From Trichomonas vaginalis G3 (Eukaryota > Parabasalia > Trichomonadida > Trichomonadidae): DNA of 64,000 nt. The stretch is taken from assembly GCF_026262505.1 (NCBI RefSeq), contig NC_067205.1, positions 26,800,556 to 26,864,555 of the forward strand, written 5' to 3'. This document shows positions 45,963-57,448 of this stretch, piece after piece (within the stretch, counting starts at the first letter, position 1; the number at the start of each line of letters is the position of its first letter). Both the position numbers and the translations under genes were made by a program. The notes beneath the pieces are model-generated. The model was not told the DNA's origin, searched no databases, and saw nothing but the letters and a program-made list of their open reading frames with translations.

Positions 45963-47171
45963 ATGAACGCTCTTATCGAAGCTCTCAAAGCAGATAGCGT
46001 CGAAAAAATGGAAGCTGCAGTTCCAAGTGGAGAGATAGACTTTCCAATAACTTCTGAAGTCCCTGATCTTTTAGTTGACAGATCAAATTTATTAGGATGG
46101 GCATCTTACTTTGGAGCAAAGAATTGTGTTATTCACTTGATTGAAAAAACAGAATCATCATTAAATTGTGATGCTTTAAAGCGTGATCCCATTCATTTTG
46201 CCGTTGCCGCAGGACAACTCGAATTAGTGACATTCCTTTGCGAAACACTTAATCAAACATTCAATGAAGACAAAGCCGGATGGACACCATTACATTATGC
46301 TGCAACGTTCGGCCGTGTAAAAGTCGCCCAATATTTAATTGAACACGGAGCAAACGTCAACAAAAAGGAATTACTTGGCAACCTTCCTATCCATTTCGCA
46401 TCTCTTAATGGATGCTTTAAAGTTCTCCAAGAATTAGTTTCACATCAATGTGATATTGATTCTAAAAATACTCTCGGAATTACACCATTCTTATACGCTG
46501 TTAGATATGGACATGTTGATATTGCTAAATTCTTAAAAGAACATGGCGCAAATCACACAAAAGTAGCTAAAAACGGACAAAACGCTCTTCACTTTGCTGC
46601 CCAATCCCGTTCAAAGAAGATGATCAAATACATATACGAGTTTGGAATGAACGTCAATTCCTTTACAGAAATTCAACGTACACCGATGCATTATGCCGCT
46701 GTTAGAGGTTTCGTTGATGGAATTAAATTCCTCTACAACAAAGAAGGAGATTATTCTATTTCTGATGTTAATGGTATTTTGCCAATCCATTTGGCTGCAT
46801 CTGATGGCGGAATAGCTGTCCTCAAGATGCTTAAGCAGTTGGGTGCTGATATTACGGCGCAAGACAAATTTGGAATGAACGCACTGCATTACGCAGCTCA
46901 GGCTGGTGATGTTGAATGCGTAAAATACTTATTAAATTATATCGACGTAGCCTCAATGACAGTTCGCGGTTGGACAGCATTACAATATGCAGCATCTAAC
47001 AACAACAAGAATTGCTGCACAGTTTTACTTGAAAAAGGAGCTTTAATAGATGAAAAGAACATTTACGGACGCGATGCAATTATGATTGCCAATGAAAACA
47101 GATTTACGGATTTGGCTGAATATCTAAGTCAAAGTCACAATAAGAGCACCAGTCATTCATTAAGAAATTAA
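45963..47171 (+). CDS. Ankyrin-repeat protein (402 aa)
   Basis: About ten ankyrin repeats of 33 residues fill the protein from residue 40 to 390, for example GWTPLHYAATFGRVKVAQYL, GITPFLYAVRYGHVDIAKFL, GMNALHYAAQAGDVECVKYL and GWTALQYAASNNNKNCCTVL. There is no signal peptide or membrane segment. Ankyrin repeats bind partner proteins, and this type forms one of the largest families in trichomonads. The frame is intronless. The ATG follows an A-rich leader (aaataaaaaaataaaatg). The partner and process cannot be told from the sequence. Confidence 0.93.
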   Translation: MNALIEALKADSVEKMEAAVPSGEIDFPITSEVPDLLVDRSNLLGWASYFGAKNCVIHLIEKTESSLNCDALKRDPIHFAVAAGQLELVTFLCETLNQTFNEDKAGWTPLHYAATFGRVKVAQYLIEHGANVNKKELLGNLPIHFASLNGCFKVLQELVSHQCDIDSKNTLGITPFLYAVRYGHVDIAKFLKEHGANHTKVAKNGQNALHFAAQSRSKKMIKYIYEFGMNVNSFTEIQRTPMHYAAVRGFVDGIKFLYNKEGDYSISDVNGILPIHLAASDGGIAVLKMLKQLGADITAQDKFGMNALHYAAQAGDVECVKYLLNYIDVASMTVRGWTALQYAASNNNKNCCTVLLEKGALIDEKNIYGRDAIMIANENRFTDLAEYLSQSHNKSTSHSLRN

Positions 47172-47722
47172 TTTTTTTGGAAATTTTTATTTTCAAATTT
47201 TTGTTTTATGGCTACAAAAGTATTTCTATAAAGAAGAATTTTTTATTTGTTTATTATATAATGAATAGATGTCATTTTATTTGATGATTCGAAAAATATT
47301 GTTGAGTAATGCTTCAATTTTTGAGATTTATCATGTCTCACCTTATGAGATCAGAATTTTGTTGAGATCATCCAACTGTGGTAGAAAAAGAATATGTAAA
47401 ATTAACAATAGCATTGAAATAATAGGAAATTAAGGCTGCTCTCTTGCAAATTCTAATGGTTGGGTGCTAATCTTAAACAGAGATTGAATACAATCAATAA
47501 AGGCTTGAGATGAAATAAACGGAAGAAAAAAGTTGAATAGGTTAATTATCGCTCAAGAATGTGTGAGCCGACTAGGAAAGGAGTGAAATAAGAGCGTTCC
47601 GATTGATAAAGTAGGAAAACGAAATTATGATCGGAAAAGAAGATTAATTTCCAATGCTTACTAGGATAATCGAATGAATAAGGAGAGGAAGAAGAGAGTA
47701 ATAGAAGATAAAAAATATATTC
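47172..47722. other. Intergenic, no gene seen
   Basis: AT-rich spacer after the ankyrin gene, with no supported frame or repeat, up to the duplication flanking the large transposon. Confidence 0.45.
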
Positions 47723-47737
47723 GCCATAAAAAAATAT
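47723..47737. repeat. Probable long target duplication, left of large transposon
   Basis: gccataaaaaaatat precedes the left arm and gccataaaaaatat follows the right arm (60444-60457), differing by one A in the A run. A 14-15 bp duplication is unusually long for a DNA transposon. Confidence 0.55.
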
Positions 47738-48304
47738 TGTTATAGACCGAAAATAGATTTTTTCGGTTTTCTCTTCAAATAATTGAAAGAATGATACTAT
47801 TATAGGTTTATTATATTATATAGCATATAATCATGCTATAGCCGAAAATTATAAGTTTTGAGAAGATTGAATATAACACAAATAAATTTGAATGTAAGTT
47901 AAATTGCTTGTTGTTTTTAATATCTATTTAATGAGAAATCCAATATTGCAAAATTCAAATTGAATGATTGAAAGAACAGAAAAAGTCATTCTTTTCAATT
48001 TCGAATATGTTTCATTGTATTTATAATTATATGGCAAATAAGATATTTAAACTTGATTTTTGAAGGAAAATTCACAAAATTGAATAAATTCAAATAATTT
48101 TTATTCAAAAATAAACTAGTTATTTGAGTTTAATACTAATTTTCTATTCAAACTACAAAGTTTGTAATTTAAAATATTTTGTGAGATCAGATTGAATTAA
48201 TTCAAGGTTCTTTTTCAATTAATATTAATGACCATATTACGCATTTTCGAACATTCTAAACCAAATATATAAAAATGGGAGACGAATGTTAAATTTGCTA
48301 GACA

Positions 48305-48790
48305 TGGGGGAGTTGTCTGCAAAGTTTTAGCTCTTATCTCTAACAAAAAATTAATTTTTAAAAAAATGACCGAATACGTTTCACAGCGAGAAAAAAATAA
48401 AAGGCAAGATAGAATTTTCTAGACATAAAGAAGTTGTTTACCGAGTTTTAGCTCTTATCTCTAACAAAAAATTAATTTTTAAAAAAATGACCGAATACGT
48501 TTCACAGCGAGAAAAAAATAAAAGGCAAGATAGAATTTTCTAGACATAAAGAAGTTGTTTACCGAGTTTTAGCTCTTATCTCTAACAAAAAATTAATTTT
48601 TAAAAAAATGACCGAATACGTTTCACAGCGAGAAAAAAATAAAAGGCAAGATAGAATTTTCTAGACATAAAGAAGTTGTTTACCGAGTTTTAGCTCTTAT
48701 CTCTAACAAAAAATTAATTTTTAAAAAAATGACCGAATACGTTTCACAGCGAGAAAAAAATAAAAGGCAAGATAGAATTTTCTAGACATA
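48305..48790. repeat. 121-bp tandem repeats, left arm (four copies)
   Basis: gaccgaatacgtttcacagc recurs at 48368, 48489, 48610 and 48731, a period of 121 bases. Units contain aattaatttttaaaa and end tctagacataaagaagttg. The first and last units are diverged at their outer edges. Confidence 0.9.
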
Positions 48791-49216
48791 AAGAAGTTGT
48801 CTACCAAGTGTCAGCTGTTACTTCTTCTCAATACTGATATAAAATAAAAGTCTTTTTTATTTATTTAACCTTTATTGTTTCATTAAACTTCATTTATTTT
48901 ATATTATAGTTTTATTCTTTTAGCTACTTGTAAAATAATCTAATTTTATATCATCATTTTACCGGATTATTCTTCAGTACATCGATTGTGTATCTAAAAT
49001 AATATCATTATCCTTATTCTGTTTTTTCCAAAATTCTTTTAAATATCTTTTTTGGTTAGATTACTTTATACTTTTTACTTTTATTTTTTAATTTCAAAAA
49101 AAATTTGGTGATTGTTCTATTCTGTTACAATGTGCATTATCATATTCTAATGAATTATTCATTACATACATTTAAAAAAACTTGTTAAAAATGAAATTAA
49201 AAAATTATGTTTATTA

Positions 49217-49842
49217 TTACGCTGTGAATGTGTCAACAGCGGTCATGCCTGTATCTGTATCCCATATTTGCCACAACCTTTCTGTATCTGCATTTGTGTA
49301 TTTCGGTTTCAGCTGATACATTTGATTTGGCGTGTAATTTGTTCCAGTTAATGGATTAATTGGGAGATCTTCATGCGATGTGTTATTATTGTACTCCCAA
49401 ATAAAGGCAGGAATAGCCTGAATGCTTTGGCAGCGCTCCAATGTCGGCCAGAATCTCTCAATCTTCCCATTTTGGTAGGGAGAATGAGAGTCTGTATGCC
49501 GCCATTGGACGCCCCAAAGATCAAGTAGATCTTGAAAGGCGCCCCTATTTTCTGAACCGTTGTCGGTCCAGAAACAATAAGGGGCGCCAAATTCAATGAA
49601 GGCGGAAGCCGCAACGTTCGCTGTCGTAGCTGCCAGCATATCTTGTATTTGTATACACGCTAGGACTTTGCGGCTAAAATCGTCGATTATGCCATAAATA
49701 TACTGGCCACGAACACCCCTAAAATAATGAACATCTGCGTGCCAGATAAGATTGGGTAAAAGCGCCCAATATCTTACTGCTGTTTCTGGCCCGGCATGCT
49801 CTAATTGCGTCTTGGTTAAATGACTTTCTTTGAAGTATCTGC
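49217..49842 (-). pseudogene. Transposase C-terminal catalytic part, cut off by Maverick 3
   Basis: The catalytic residues are visible: NLIWHADVHYFRG, CFWTDNGSENRGAF and PYQNGKIERFWPTLE, with 34 residues between the second Asp and the Glu. The frame ends downstream with TGMTAVDTFTA. Upstream it runs into the Maverick 3 terminus at 49843. The N-terminal part is on the far side of the Maverick (58890-59243). The composition is GC-richer than the flanks. It is related to the transposase at 22807-23867 but is a separate lineage. Confidence 0.8.
49838..49842. repeat. Target duplication tctgc, left of Maverick 3
   Basis: tctgc is repeated at 58890-58894 after the other terminus, a five-base duplication of Maverick type. 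Confidence 0.75.
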
Positions 49843-49851
49843 AGTTAGTAT

Positions 49852-49900
49852 ACATATCATGTGTACGGTGGCACTGCGCGTCACCTTACCCCTGATATGT
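49852..49900. other. Maverick 3 terminal stem-loop, left
   Basis: Arms acatatca/tgatatgt and onward (20 bases each, about 16 canonical pairs plus a wobble) enclose the nine-base loop with cactgcg. The stem differs from those of Mavericks 1 and 2. Confidence 0.75.
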
Positions 49901-50059
49901 GAATTTGACACTTTACGAAACCGTTAACGTATATTTTACAACACAAACGACAACACTAACTTAACCTTAAATATTTACAAAACCACCACCCACTTCACCT
50001 CACTAATGAAAAAATAAACGTTTTCACAAACGACTTCACTACTGTAAAAATAAACGTTC

Positions 50060-50386
50060 TCACTTACAAAAGTATTGCAACTCTTCCCATTGCTGTGCTT
50101 CACACAATAGTTCATATTCTTCAGTATCGCTGCTGTCACTCCAATCGTCAGAGTCAAAATCACTGTCAAAATAAATGTTAGTAAGTTTTGACAAAGCTAA
50201 TGAAACACGTTTACCGTTTGTATCTATTGCTTTTATATATCTCCCATTATGTTTGTTGTCATAAACGCTCAAACTAACTTTACCCTTTCTCCCTCGTATC
50301 TGATAGAATGTATTTTCACGAGGAACGAAGAACAAATTCTTGAACTCATGACCGTTGTAGTTTGTTATCTCAATAGTTTTCGTCAT
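50060..50386 (-). CDS. TIR-borne small protein, type A, left copy (108 aa)
   Basis: The encoded protein is identical to the right-TIR copy at 58346-58672 and nearly so to 177-503; they differ mainly in a short central segment (YDNKHNGRYIKAI against YEGMKNGKFIQAY). The acidic tail DSDFDSDDWSDSSDTEE is conserved. Both copies in this element are open even though the interior is decayed, which fits homogenisation between TIRs or a young insertion. The function is unknown; see the HNH gene at 17005 for the shared domain. Confidence 0.75.
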   Translation of the reverse strand: MTKTIEITNYNGHEFKNLFFVPRENTFYQIRGRKGKVSLSVYDNKHNGRYIKAIDTNGKRVSLALSKLTNIYFDSDFDSDDWSDSSDTEEYELLCEAQQWEELQYFCK

Positions 50387-50462
50387 TTACATAAAAATAA
50401 AATAAAAAATAAATGATATCACCACCCTCACACGTATGAAAACATAGCGCAAAAATAAATTT

Positions 50463-50510
50463 AGGTGAAGCGGTGAGATCTCACCTCTTTTTTCACCTGT
50501 TTTTTCACCC
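50463..50510. other. Recurrent ggtga palindrome, Maverick 3 left TIR
   Basis: It contains cggtgagatctcacc and the following ttttttcacctg; same place and orientation as 1551-1600. Confidence 0.7.
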
Positions 50511-50518
50511 TGTTGAAT

Positions 50519-51031
50519 TCATTGCTTTATAACTCTCTTCCTTGGTTTCTTTTTAGTTGCTTTCTTCACGTCTGTCTCCAACTTGACTGTCTTTCTTCTT
50601 CGGCCGTAATGATACCAGTTACTTCCACCAGTCAATGGGTTAAATGGTCTTTCATAAGGGTTTCCATACATTCCATAGGGACCATACGGAAGAACTACTG
50701 ATGGAGGAAGAGTTCCATCGACTCTATTTAAATGCATTGTTTCACCTTTCATCTGGTCATTAAAGTCTTTTGCGTGTTTTGCAAACTCGTCGTCCTTTCC
50801 TAAAGCATTTTCTGACCAGTCGCAACCAAATTGATGCTTTATTTATGAGCCCTATTTTATTTAATCTTAACTTCTTTGCAACCCAGCCTCCAATCTTCCC
50901 TTTATTTGCATCTAATGTCTTTGAAACCCTTCCTCCACCATTTTATTTACTGCGTCATAAGCTCCAAGTGCTTTTGCTCCAAATGCTAATGCTTTTGTTC
51001 CCATTGCGCCTAAAGCTGCCAAAGCTACCAT
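50519..51031 (-). pseudogene. Remnant of the small basic Maverick protein gene
   Basis: Collinear with 1607-2134. The Tyr/Pro-rich and basic C-terminal part (YGPYGMYGNPYERP, RRRKTVKLETDVKKATKKK) is readable. The copy is broken. Confidence 0.7.
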
Positions 51032-51044
51032 TTACACCATATTA

Positions 51045-51256
51045 AAATCATCTCTCTTCAATATTAATCTCATAAAAGTTCTCGTTACTGGAGAAAGTCA
51101 ATGAAACATAAGCGTTCTCACGGGCTTCGCCCTCACCGCTTTGCGGTCTATCTAACTTATTTCTTATATCATCTATACGCTTCAAAATGTCTGAACAATT
51201 GCTAACATCTTCTACAACAGTTATTTCATCATGAATGACCTTCAAGACAAGCTCAT
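51045..51256 (-). pseudogene. Remnant of the 74-aa Maverick protein gene
   Basis: Collinear with 2135-2359, including the GC-rich mini-hairpin gggcttcgccc. The copy looks broken. Confidence 0.55.
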
Positions 51257-51259
51257 TTA

Positions 51260-52142
51260 ATATGCAATTAAAATCATTCAATAATGAGTCCATCCTTTCC
51301 ATCTTTAGGTAGCACAACATCTTTCATTGAAGAAGGTTCGACAAGTCTTATGTTAAACTTACTGACAAAGTTTTGTTATACTATAATGCTTCGGTGGCGA
51401 ATACATGTAGTTTGAAAACATAATATAGATTCTTCAGCAAATTCACTTATACTGGATTTTATAACAATGTTCTCACGAGACCAAATACCACCAATTGACA
51501 ATCTTGTAAGCAATCCTGCTGAACCTTCAACTGTAAACGTCGATGGTAACATTCCACGAAGGTCATCTATTGACATCTTTGAGTCACTGAATTTAAAGAT
51601 TTTCTTAAAGCAATCGTCATTATCTAACCATGCAATAGCTTTGAAGTTTTTCATTCGAATATACATCTGCTTCATTAAATGTAAAACCTGACTTCTTTGC
51701 AGAGATGACTTTAAAATCTATTGAGTTTTGTTTCAAAATTATATGCTATGCTAACTTCTGAAGGTAATGGATGTCCTTCCACAGTCAGTTGTTCTCTCAC
51801 TACCATTTGAAGCTTTGTGTTAAAAACTTTCATGTCATCTCCTGTATCTAAGTTCACATACACAGCAACAGGGAAACTATCTTGCTTCTTTGTTTCATCA
51901 TATATATCTCAAAACATTAAAGTTCTTCAATAATATTGTTCTTCCTGCTGGAATACTTCGAACCTGTCTGATTTCAATAGCTTTCTCACCTCCTACATAC
52001 TCTACCCAGTGTCTTGGATATTCATAAGTATACTGACTTTCTTGAATTTTGGTAGGTTTCATCATAACGTGTTCATAGTATATTCTTTATACTCTTGTCA
52101 GTTAGACTCGGTGCTATGGTTCTGAATATTTCTGACTTGCAT
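51260..52142 (-). pseudogene. Remnant of virion-type paralogue 1
   Basis: Collinear with 2360-3241. The IGGIWSRENIVIKSSISEFA region is intact in sequence, but the copy is broken in several places. Confidence 0.7.
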
Positions 52143-52158
52143 TTTTAATGGAGATAAA

Positions 52159-53048
52159 ATGAAGCATTTAATACATGACGTAGATGAAGACATGAATGAA
52201 ACTACAGACAATTAACTCTTCTCTTATTCTTCCTTTCAGCAAAGATTATGAATTCTGTTTCAAATGGCGTTTATTTTCTATTGTGGAAAGATGGGTTCAG
52301 GTAAGACATTTAATTTAATTCGTCATATACTCATAACAGAGCGTTTAGGAAACGACTCATATTATGACCAAATCATTATATCAGCAACTTCAGACTCTAT
52401 GGACTCAACCAGCGAAAACATTTATGTCAAAAGTTCAAGCCTCTGTCGTTAAAGTTCCAGACAGTGAACTCATTGAATTTCTTCAACGTTACATTCGACG
52501 TAAGAGGAAATATTATGCCATCGTTGAATTTATACAGTCAGGAATGCAAAAGACTTCTGAGGAGATGGAAAGAATTATTGACAAACACCACTTACGTCAG
52601 TACTCAGGAGTTTACGATATGAAACGACTTACAAACTACATTCTGTCAAAACTTTCAAAATACCCCTTCAAAAAGTATCCTTCAAATACTTTGTTAGTTT
52701 GTGACGACTTCGCCGGAAAAGGTTTAGTGTCAAAACCAGACTCACCATTAGTGAACATCATTACTAAAGTCAGACATTACCATTTAACTGTAGCAATACT
52801 TATGCAAACATGGCGTTTCCTTGCTTTAAACATAAAACGTCTCATAACTGACTTCGTTATCTTTCAAGGTTTCTCACGTTTTTGATATTGAACTCATTGG
52901 AAACAGTCAGGTATAACATTACCTTTTGAAGAAATTTGGGAAGCATATAAGTCTCTCATCTCTTCCTCGTTCATACCTTGAGATTCATATCATGACTAAT
53001 ACCATTAAAGTCAAAAATATTCCATGGGAACGACCAACATTGTTTTAA
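52159..53048 (+). pseudogene. Remnant of the packaging ATPase gene
   Basis: Collinear with 3258-4145. The Walker A (GKMGSGKTFN) and Walker B (LLVCDDFAGKG) motifs are readable. The copy is broken in several places. Confidence 0.8.
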
Positions 53049-53402
53049 AGTTAACCTTCAATTGACTGATGGTAAACAAATTCCATGCATCTCTGTCGCC
53101 ATTTCTGTTAATATTTTTGCTGTCATTCATATCATCCACTTTCTCCATCTGTTAACTTTTGAGGATATGTGTTAGAATAGCTGTTCTTAAATGAAGGCTT
53201 CTCTCCCTTGAGAGCATAAACTCTATAACTTTCTGCATACTTTATGTTTGAACCTCCTGAGCCATCATTGACATAAATTTTTATAGGCTTCCACCCTTTG
53301 TTCATGTTCCTGCTTCTTCCCTTTGCTCTTTTGTTCAGTAGTTCTACATCTTTATACACAGCACCTGTCTCAGTGAATTCAACAATTATTTCAATCTCTT
53401 CT
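53049..53402 (-). pseudogene. Remnant of the gene equivalent to 4142-4544, cut by the gap
   Basis: Sequence such as KRAKGRSRNMNKGWKPIKIY is readable up to the run of N. The rest is not in the assembly. Confidence 0.65.
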
Positions 53403-53427
53403 NNNNNNNNNNNNNNNNNNNNNNNNN
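53403..53427. other. Assembly gap (25 N)
   Basis: A run of 25 N joins the left part of Maverick 3 to the C-terminal part of its polymerase gene. By comparison with Maverick 2 about 12 kb of element would be expected between these points, so 25 is probably a placeholder and not the true gap length. Confidence 0.95.
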
Positions 53428-54118
53428 TATATGCATCAGAAACTACAACCATATAGTGAAGTTCGAAGGTTTGGATGGTTCAGATAAAACTATTTTCAAG
53501 CTAACGAAAGTATTTGCAGACACTTTAACTTCTGTCCCTTGGTGTTAATATTCTGTCTATGTCGAAGAGAATAATGTGTGAAGTATTCTGTACTGCTGAA
53601 GATATGGACTTCAAATATTTTACCAGGACTGTGATAGCATGCATATTTTCAATGAAGACATACAAAGCTTGCAGCAGAGTTTAAGAAGAGATACGGTCGC
53701 AACTTATAGGAAAGAACCTTGGTCAATTCATTCTGACTTCGCAGAAATAACACCTGGAAAACAAAGTTAGCATACAAGTCAATATTTTGTGGAAAGAAGC
53801 TTACATAGACTTACTCACGAATGATTTAAATGAAGTTGCATTTCATGCACGTTGCAAGGTGTCAAACAAGACGTCCTTGCTTTAACAGCAAATGAAATGT
53901 TTCCTGAAGCTATACAATGCTATTACAATGAGAATAAGAACATTCACATACCTGTTGGAACATATGACAAAGACTCTGAGTTCAGTTTAATGAAACTTTA
54001 CAAAGCACTCATGATGGTCAAGAGATTGGATTTGACTTATGTAAGTCATTCTAACCTTGCTTTGCTGAAAAGTTTAACTTCTCAATAACGACTAAAACAA
54101 GATTTATTCGTAGTTGAA
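53428..54118 (+). pseudogene. Remnant of the family B polymerase, C-terminal end only
   Basis: Collinear with the last fifth of the Maverick 2 polymerase (VKQDVLALTANEMFPEAIQC against VKQDVIALTANEMFPDSVQC). It is broken in many places; closeness to the gap makes base-call errors a possible contributor. Confidence 0.75.
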
Positions 54119-54204
54119 GTTCTGAGGTCATTTATTTTTGTCAGCAATGAGGCATTCGTGATAAAAATAAGCCGCTAGCGGAAGGGCGAAGCCCATGTGG
54201 TCAT
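54119..54204. other. Empty counterpart of the HNH gene site
   Basis: Between polymerase remnant and paralogue 2 there are roughly 90 bases, including the GC-rich hairpin ccgctagcgg and gggcgaagccc, where Maverick 2 has about 660 bases with the HNH gene. Confidence 0.7.
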
Positions 54205-55056
54205 TTACAATACTGCGATGGTAGAGTTTAAGAGTTGTGCTTCAATTAGAGACAGTCCTTATGGTCTGGAGGTAAGAACACTGGGCAGTTATGGTCATGA
54301 GTGGAGAACATGTCTATCCAAAACTCACGATTGAAGCCAGTTAATTATATTATTTAGGTTAGGAAGTGGTGAATTCTTGTATGACCAATGAACTCATTTT
54401 CAACTCCCTTACTTAAGTTTGAATATAATATAGCTTGCTTTCTATCCCAAATGCCAGGTGTTACAATCTTTGAAAATTCATTTTTCCTCGGAAGCATTGC
54501 ATCATAATTGAAAACATTCTTGAAGTCATCATTTGGTTCAGAGATTTGAAATCTTATACGTAATGGATTTTCTTTCTCTTTAGCTACTTCATTGAATGGT
54601 GAATATATAACAAACTTACAGTCATGAGTTCCATCTTCATTTTCATTAATTCATAATGAAAGTCTATAAGTTGTGGCCGACTACCTTCTTCCTTCAGTTG
54701 TGCAAGAAACTCACGTAAAGGCTGTAAAGTTTGTACTTCAATGTTAAACTTTTTCTCGAACTTTCATTAAATGAAATATTGCAACAATGTGTTGTATCGT
54801 CTTTAAAGTATTTGTATATGTGAATGTTTTGGGCGCTTAAAGACTGTTCGTCATTTTCTTATCTCGACTTGAAGTATAAAGTCAACCTTTCTGAAAGCAA
54901 CGTGTTATATACATAGATGTTATGCCAATGTACTTCTCTTCATTTATGTTCACAATCCAGTCTGTTGGAAACTTAAACGTTACTCTGTTCCCCTTTATTT
55001 TGACGTCAGGGTTTTCACTACTGAAACGCAACAGTTAAAGGTATTTGTCTATACAT
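54205..55056 (-). pseudogene. Remnant of virion-type paralogue 2
   Basis: Collinear with the 17765-18478 gene region. The shared upstream motif tatttttatccgaa is preserved near 55060-55075. The copy is broken in several places. Confidence 0.7.
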
Positions 55057-55286
55057 TTAATTCGGATAAAAATAAACCATTTACTCTTTCTTTGCTTCAG
55101 CTCTTTAGCTTTTGCTTCAGCTTCTTCTCTAGCTTTCTTCGCCAGCAAACGTGGGTTCTTTTGTCTTCCAGCAGCTAATGCAGCAAGTTGTTTTTCACTA
55201 AGTTTTCTCTTTGGTCTCTCTGGCTTTTGTTCTTGTTTTTGTTCCTTCAGTTCGGATAAAATTTGCTCGCGAATTTCTTTCTTCAT
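55035..55286 (-). CDS. Small basic Maverick protein, Maverick 3 copy (83 aa)
   Basis: It reads MKKEIREQILSELKEQKQEQ, then PKRKLSEKQLAALAAGRQKN and an Ala/Lys/Glu tail. The start ATG is present here. The end differs from the Maverick 2 copy and overlaps the start region of the paralogue 2 remnant, so the C-terminus may not be original. Confidence 0.5.
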   Translation of the reverse strand: MKKEIREQILSELKEQKQEQKPERPKRKLSEKQLAALAAGRQKNPRLLAKKAREEAEAKAKELKQRKSKWFIFIRIKCIDKYL

Positions 55287-55383
55287 GCTTCAACATCTAT
55301 GACCCCTTGGGTCTTGTCCGTAGGGCTTGTCTGAGTCATTTGACTGCAGATAAAAAACAAAATTAAACTTTAACCGATGTAAA

Positions 55384-55817
55384 ATGAGCTTGTCAAAATC
55401 AGAGCGAGAGTCTATTATATTAAATGACGCCAGAGGAATACAACATCCTTTCTATTACGTAAGTCAGAGTAAAGATGGTAAAATATACGTAAGAAAAAGA
55501 AAGGTTCCATTAGCGAATGCAGAAAGCGACAACATTAAGGTGCATGGCAAGGGCGAAGCCCACGAAGCCCATGTTAAGCCTTCTGTTCAAACTGAAAAGT
55601 CAATAGAACCAGAAGAAAAGAAGCCAGATGTACTTTCATAACGAACCAAGAGCTTATTGCAAAGTTCGTGAATTTCATTGAAAAACAAACCGAGTCAAAG
55701 AACCCTGACCCGCCAGTGAAAGAAGTTGAGACAAAAGAGAATGTACAGTTCATTGAAAATGTCAAGAAACAACTTCCACCACGAATGCCAAGAAGAAGAG
55801 TGAGAATAATGAAGTAA
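55384..55817 (+). pseudogene. Remnant of the gene equivalent to 18827-19156
   Basis: The N-terminal part is almost identical to the Maverick 2 copy. The mini-hairpin gggcgaagcccacgaagccc is longer here. The copy looks broken. Confidence 0.6.
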
Positions 55818-55844
55818 ATAGATATTTTTATCCGAAGTAAATAC

Positions 55845-57418
55845 ATGCAGAACGAACAGTTAAACGAATTTACTCCAGCAGAGGCATATTCATCAGATTC
55901 GCTCATATGTCGATATCATAGACAATGCAGTTCAAATTGGTGACACTAATAGAAAATATTCTGACGCAAAGATTCCATCACAACTGGAACTGCTAAAGAT
56001 AACACATGGGTAACATTCAATCTCTCACCTCCTGGTGAAAATATGTTGGACCTTTACAATACATTCATTACGTATAAAATGGAAGGTCAATTTATTGTAG
56101 ATAAAGAAATTGGTTCAGGTTCCAATAAAACAAACCCACCAGGATTTTGGATTGGTTTCGATGACGCTTTCTATGCAGTTGCTGGATATCAAATCCTTGC
56201 AAATGGTCGTATCGTATATTCTCAAGACAACGCAAGAGAAGAAGCATATATAACTTCAAACTCACAAACTACCGAACAAATAAAGAAAGTAGATGTTTTC
56301 TCAAAGACTCGACATGAAGATGTATGGAGTCATTCGGGAACATGCAGAACAGGACAAATTGTTAGTGGTCCAATTACAGCAGGAAAATCATTTGATTTTA
56401 AGCTTCGTTAAGAATTCCTGTTAGAAAGTTTTTACCATTAGAAGCTATAAGATTTATTCCAACTTTTGCAGGAAACATTCAGCTTAAAGTAAAGTTCAGT
56501 AGCGACGCCTTACAATGCACATCTATATCTGTAAATGATATCATTGCTTTCAATCCAACTCTTAAAGTTGCATTTGCTTCAGATTCAAATCCACCGACAA
56601 ATAAATTTGTTCCATGGAATGAACCATTCACTATGATAACGAAGGCAGTAGAAGCTAGTGGAACAGTTACTATTACAACTGTAACCCAGCAACTATTTCG
56701 AACAAAGATGGATTTTAATGAATGTTTCATTCATCCAAAGTCATTCTCTTTAGACCCTAACATTTATACAGAACTTGTAGAACATTATACAAACGAGGCT
56801 TTATGTTTTCCTGTTAAAGTTATGGATTGGATTCCTATGGATGGTTCATTCTCAAAAAATACAGATAGTTCAAGTGCAACATTTACAGCAGCTTATACGC
56901 CTATTAATGTTAAAAGTATTTGGGCACTATTTAGAAAGAAAGACAACTATTATGTTAATTTTGAGAACCCTAAGTTTAAATATCTTCAGCTTTCCATGGG
57001 AGCTTATGGAAATATGCCTGCAGAACCTGAAAAATCATATGGACCTGTATTTTATGAAATGGTTGCGAACGCTTGCAATACAAACAATGATATGATAGGA
57101 TTTAATGAAGATGTTATGAGGTCATTGGTGGATGATGGTAGTGTGGAACATAAATGGGATAGCTATGACAACACACATTTCTTATGTGGTTTTCCAACAG
57201 AAGTGGACTTTTGCTTCCAGCAAGGTCAAACATCTACTGCTCCAATAACATACAAATTGTCTGTTAAAGGACCTATTGAACTAGCAACTGAAAACGTACC
57301 AAAGCCACTTATTGGATTTATGAGGGATTGTTGCTTTGCCATTCAGGTAAGACAGTCAGGCATCCCCATAATAAGATTAGATGACTATAACTTAGCCACG
57401 GACGACAGTGAGGAATAA
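55845..57418 (+). pseudogene. Major-capsid-like gene, Maverick 3 copy (broken)
   Basis: It is nearly identical to 19282-20853 over most of its length (for example IYTELVEHYTNEALCFPVKV). The upstream motif tatttttatccgaa is kept. The copy has a few breaks, mostly in its left half. Confidence 0.85.
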
Positions 57419-57448
57419 AGGATGAACGTTTATTTTTAAAGCTTATAA

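Larger units (their letters stand above)
49843..50543. repeat. Maverick 3 left TIR (701 bp)
   Basis: It is the reverse complement of 58158-58889 apart from a 31-bp insert found only in the right copy. It contains the TIR gene, the ggtga palindrome (50463-50510) and the terminal stem-loop. Confidence 0.9.

Noticed and set aside
48305-48790. CRISPR-like array from the 121-bp repeats
   Set aside because: Contiguous identical units without variable spacers; mirrored in the opposite arm of a transposon.
49975-50169. 64-residue frame repeated at 58563-58757
   Set aside because: Alternative frame over the tail of the TIR gene; conserved only because the TIR is conserved.
50513-50701. Plus-strand frame in the Maverick TIR region, also at 1601-1831
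   Set aside because: Antisense shadow of the basic 175-residue protein gene; hydrophobic Ser/Cys-rich content comes from the reverse of basic codons.
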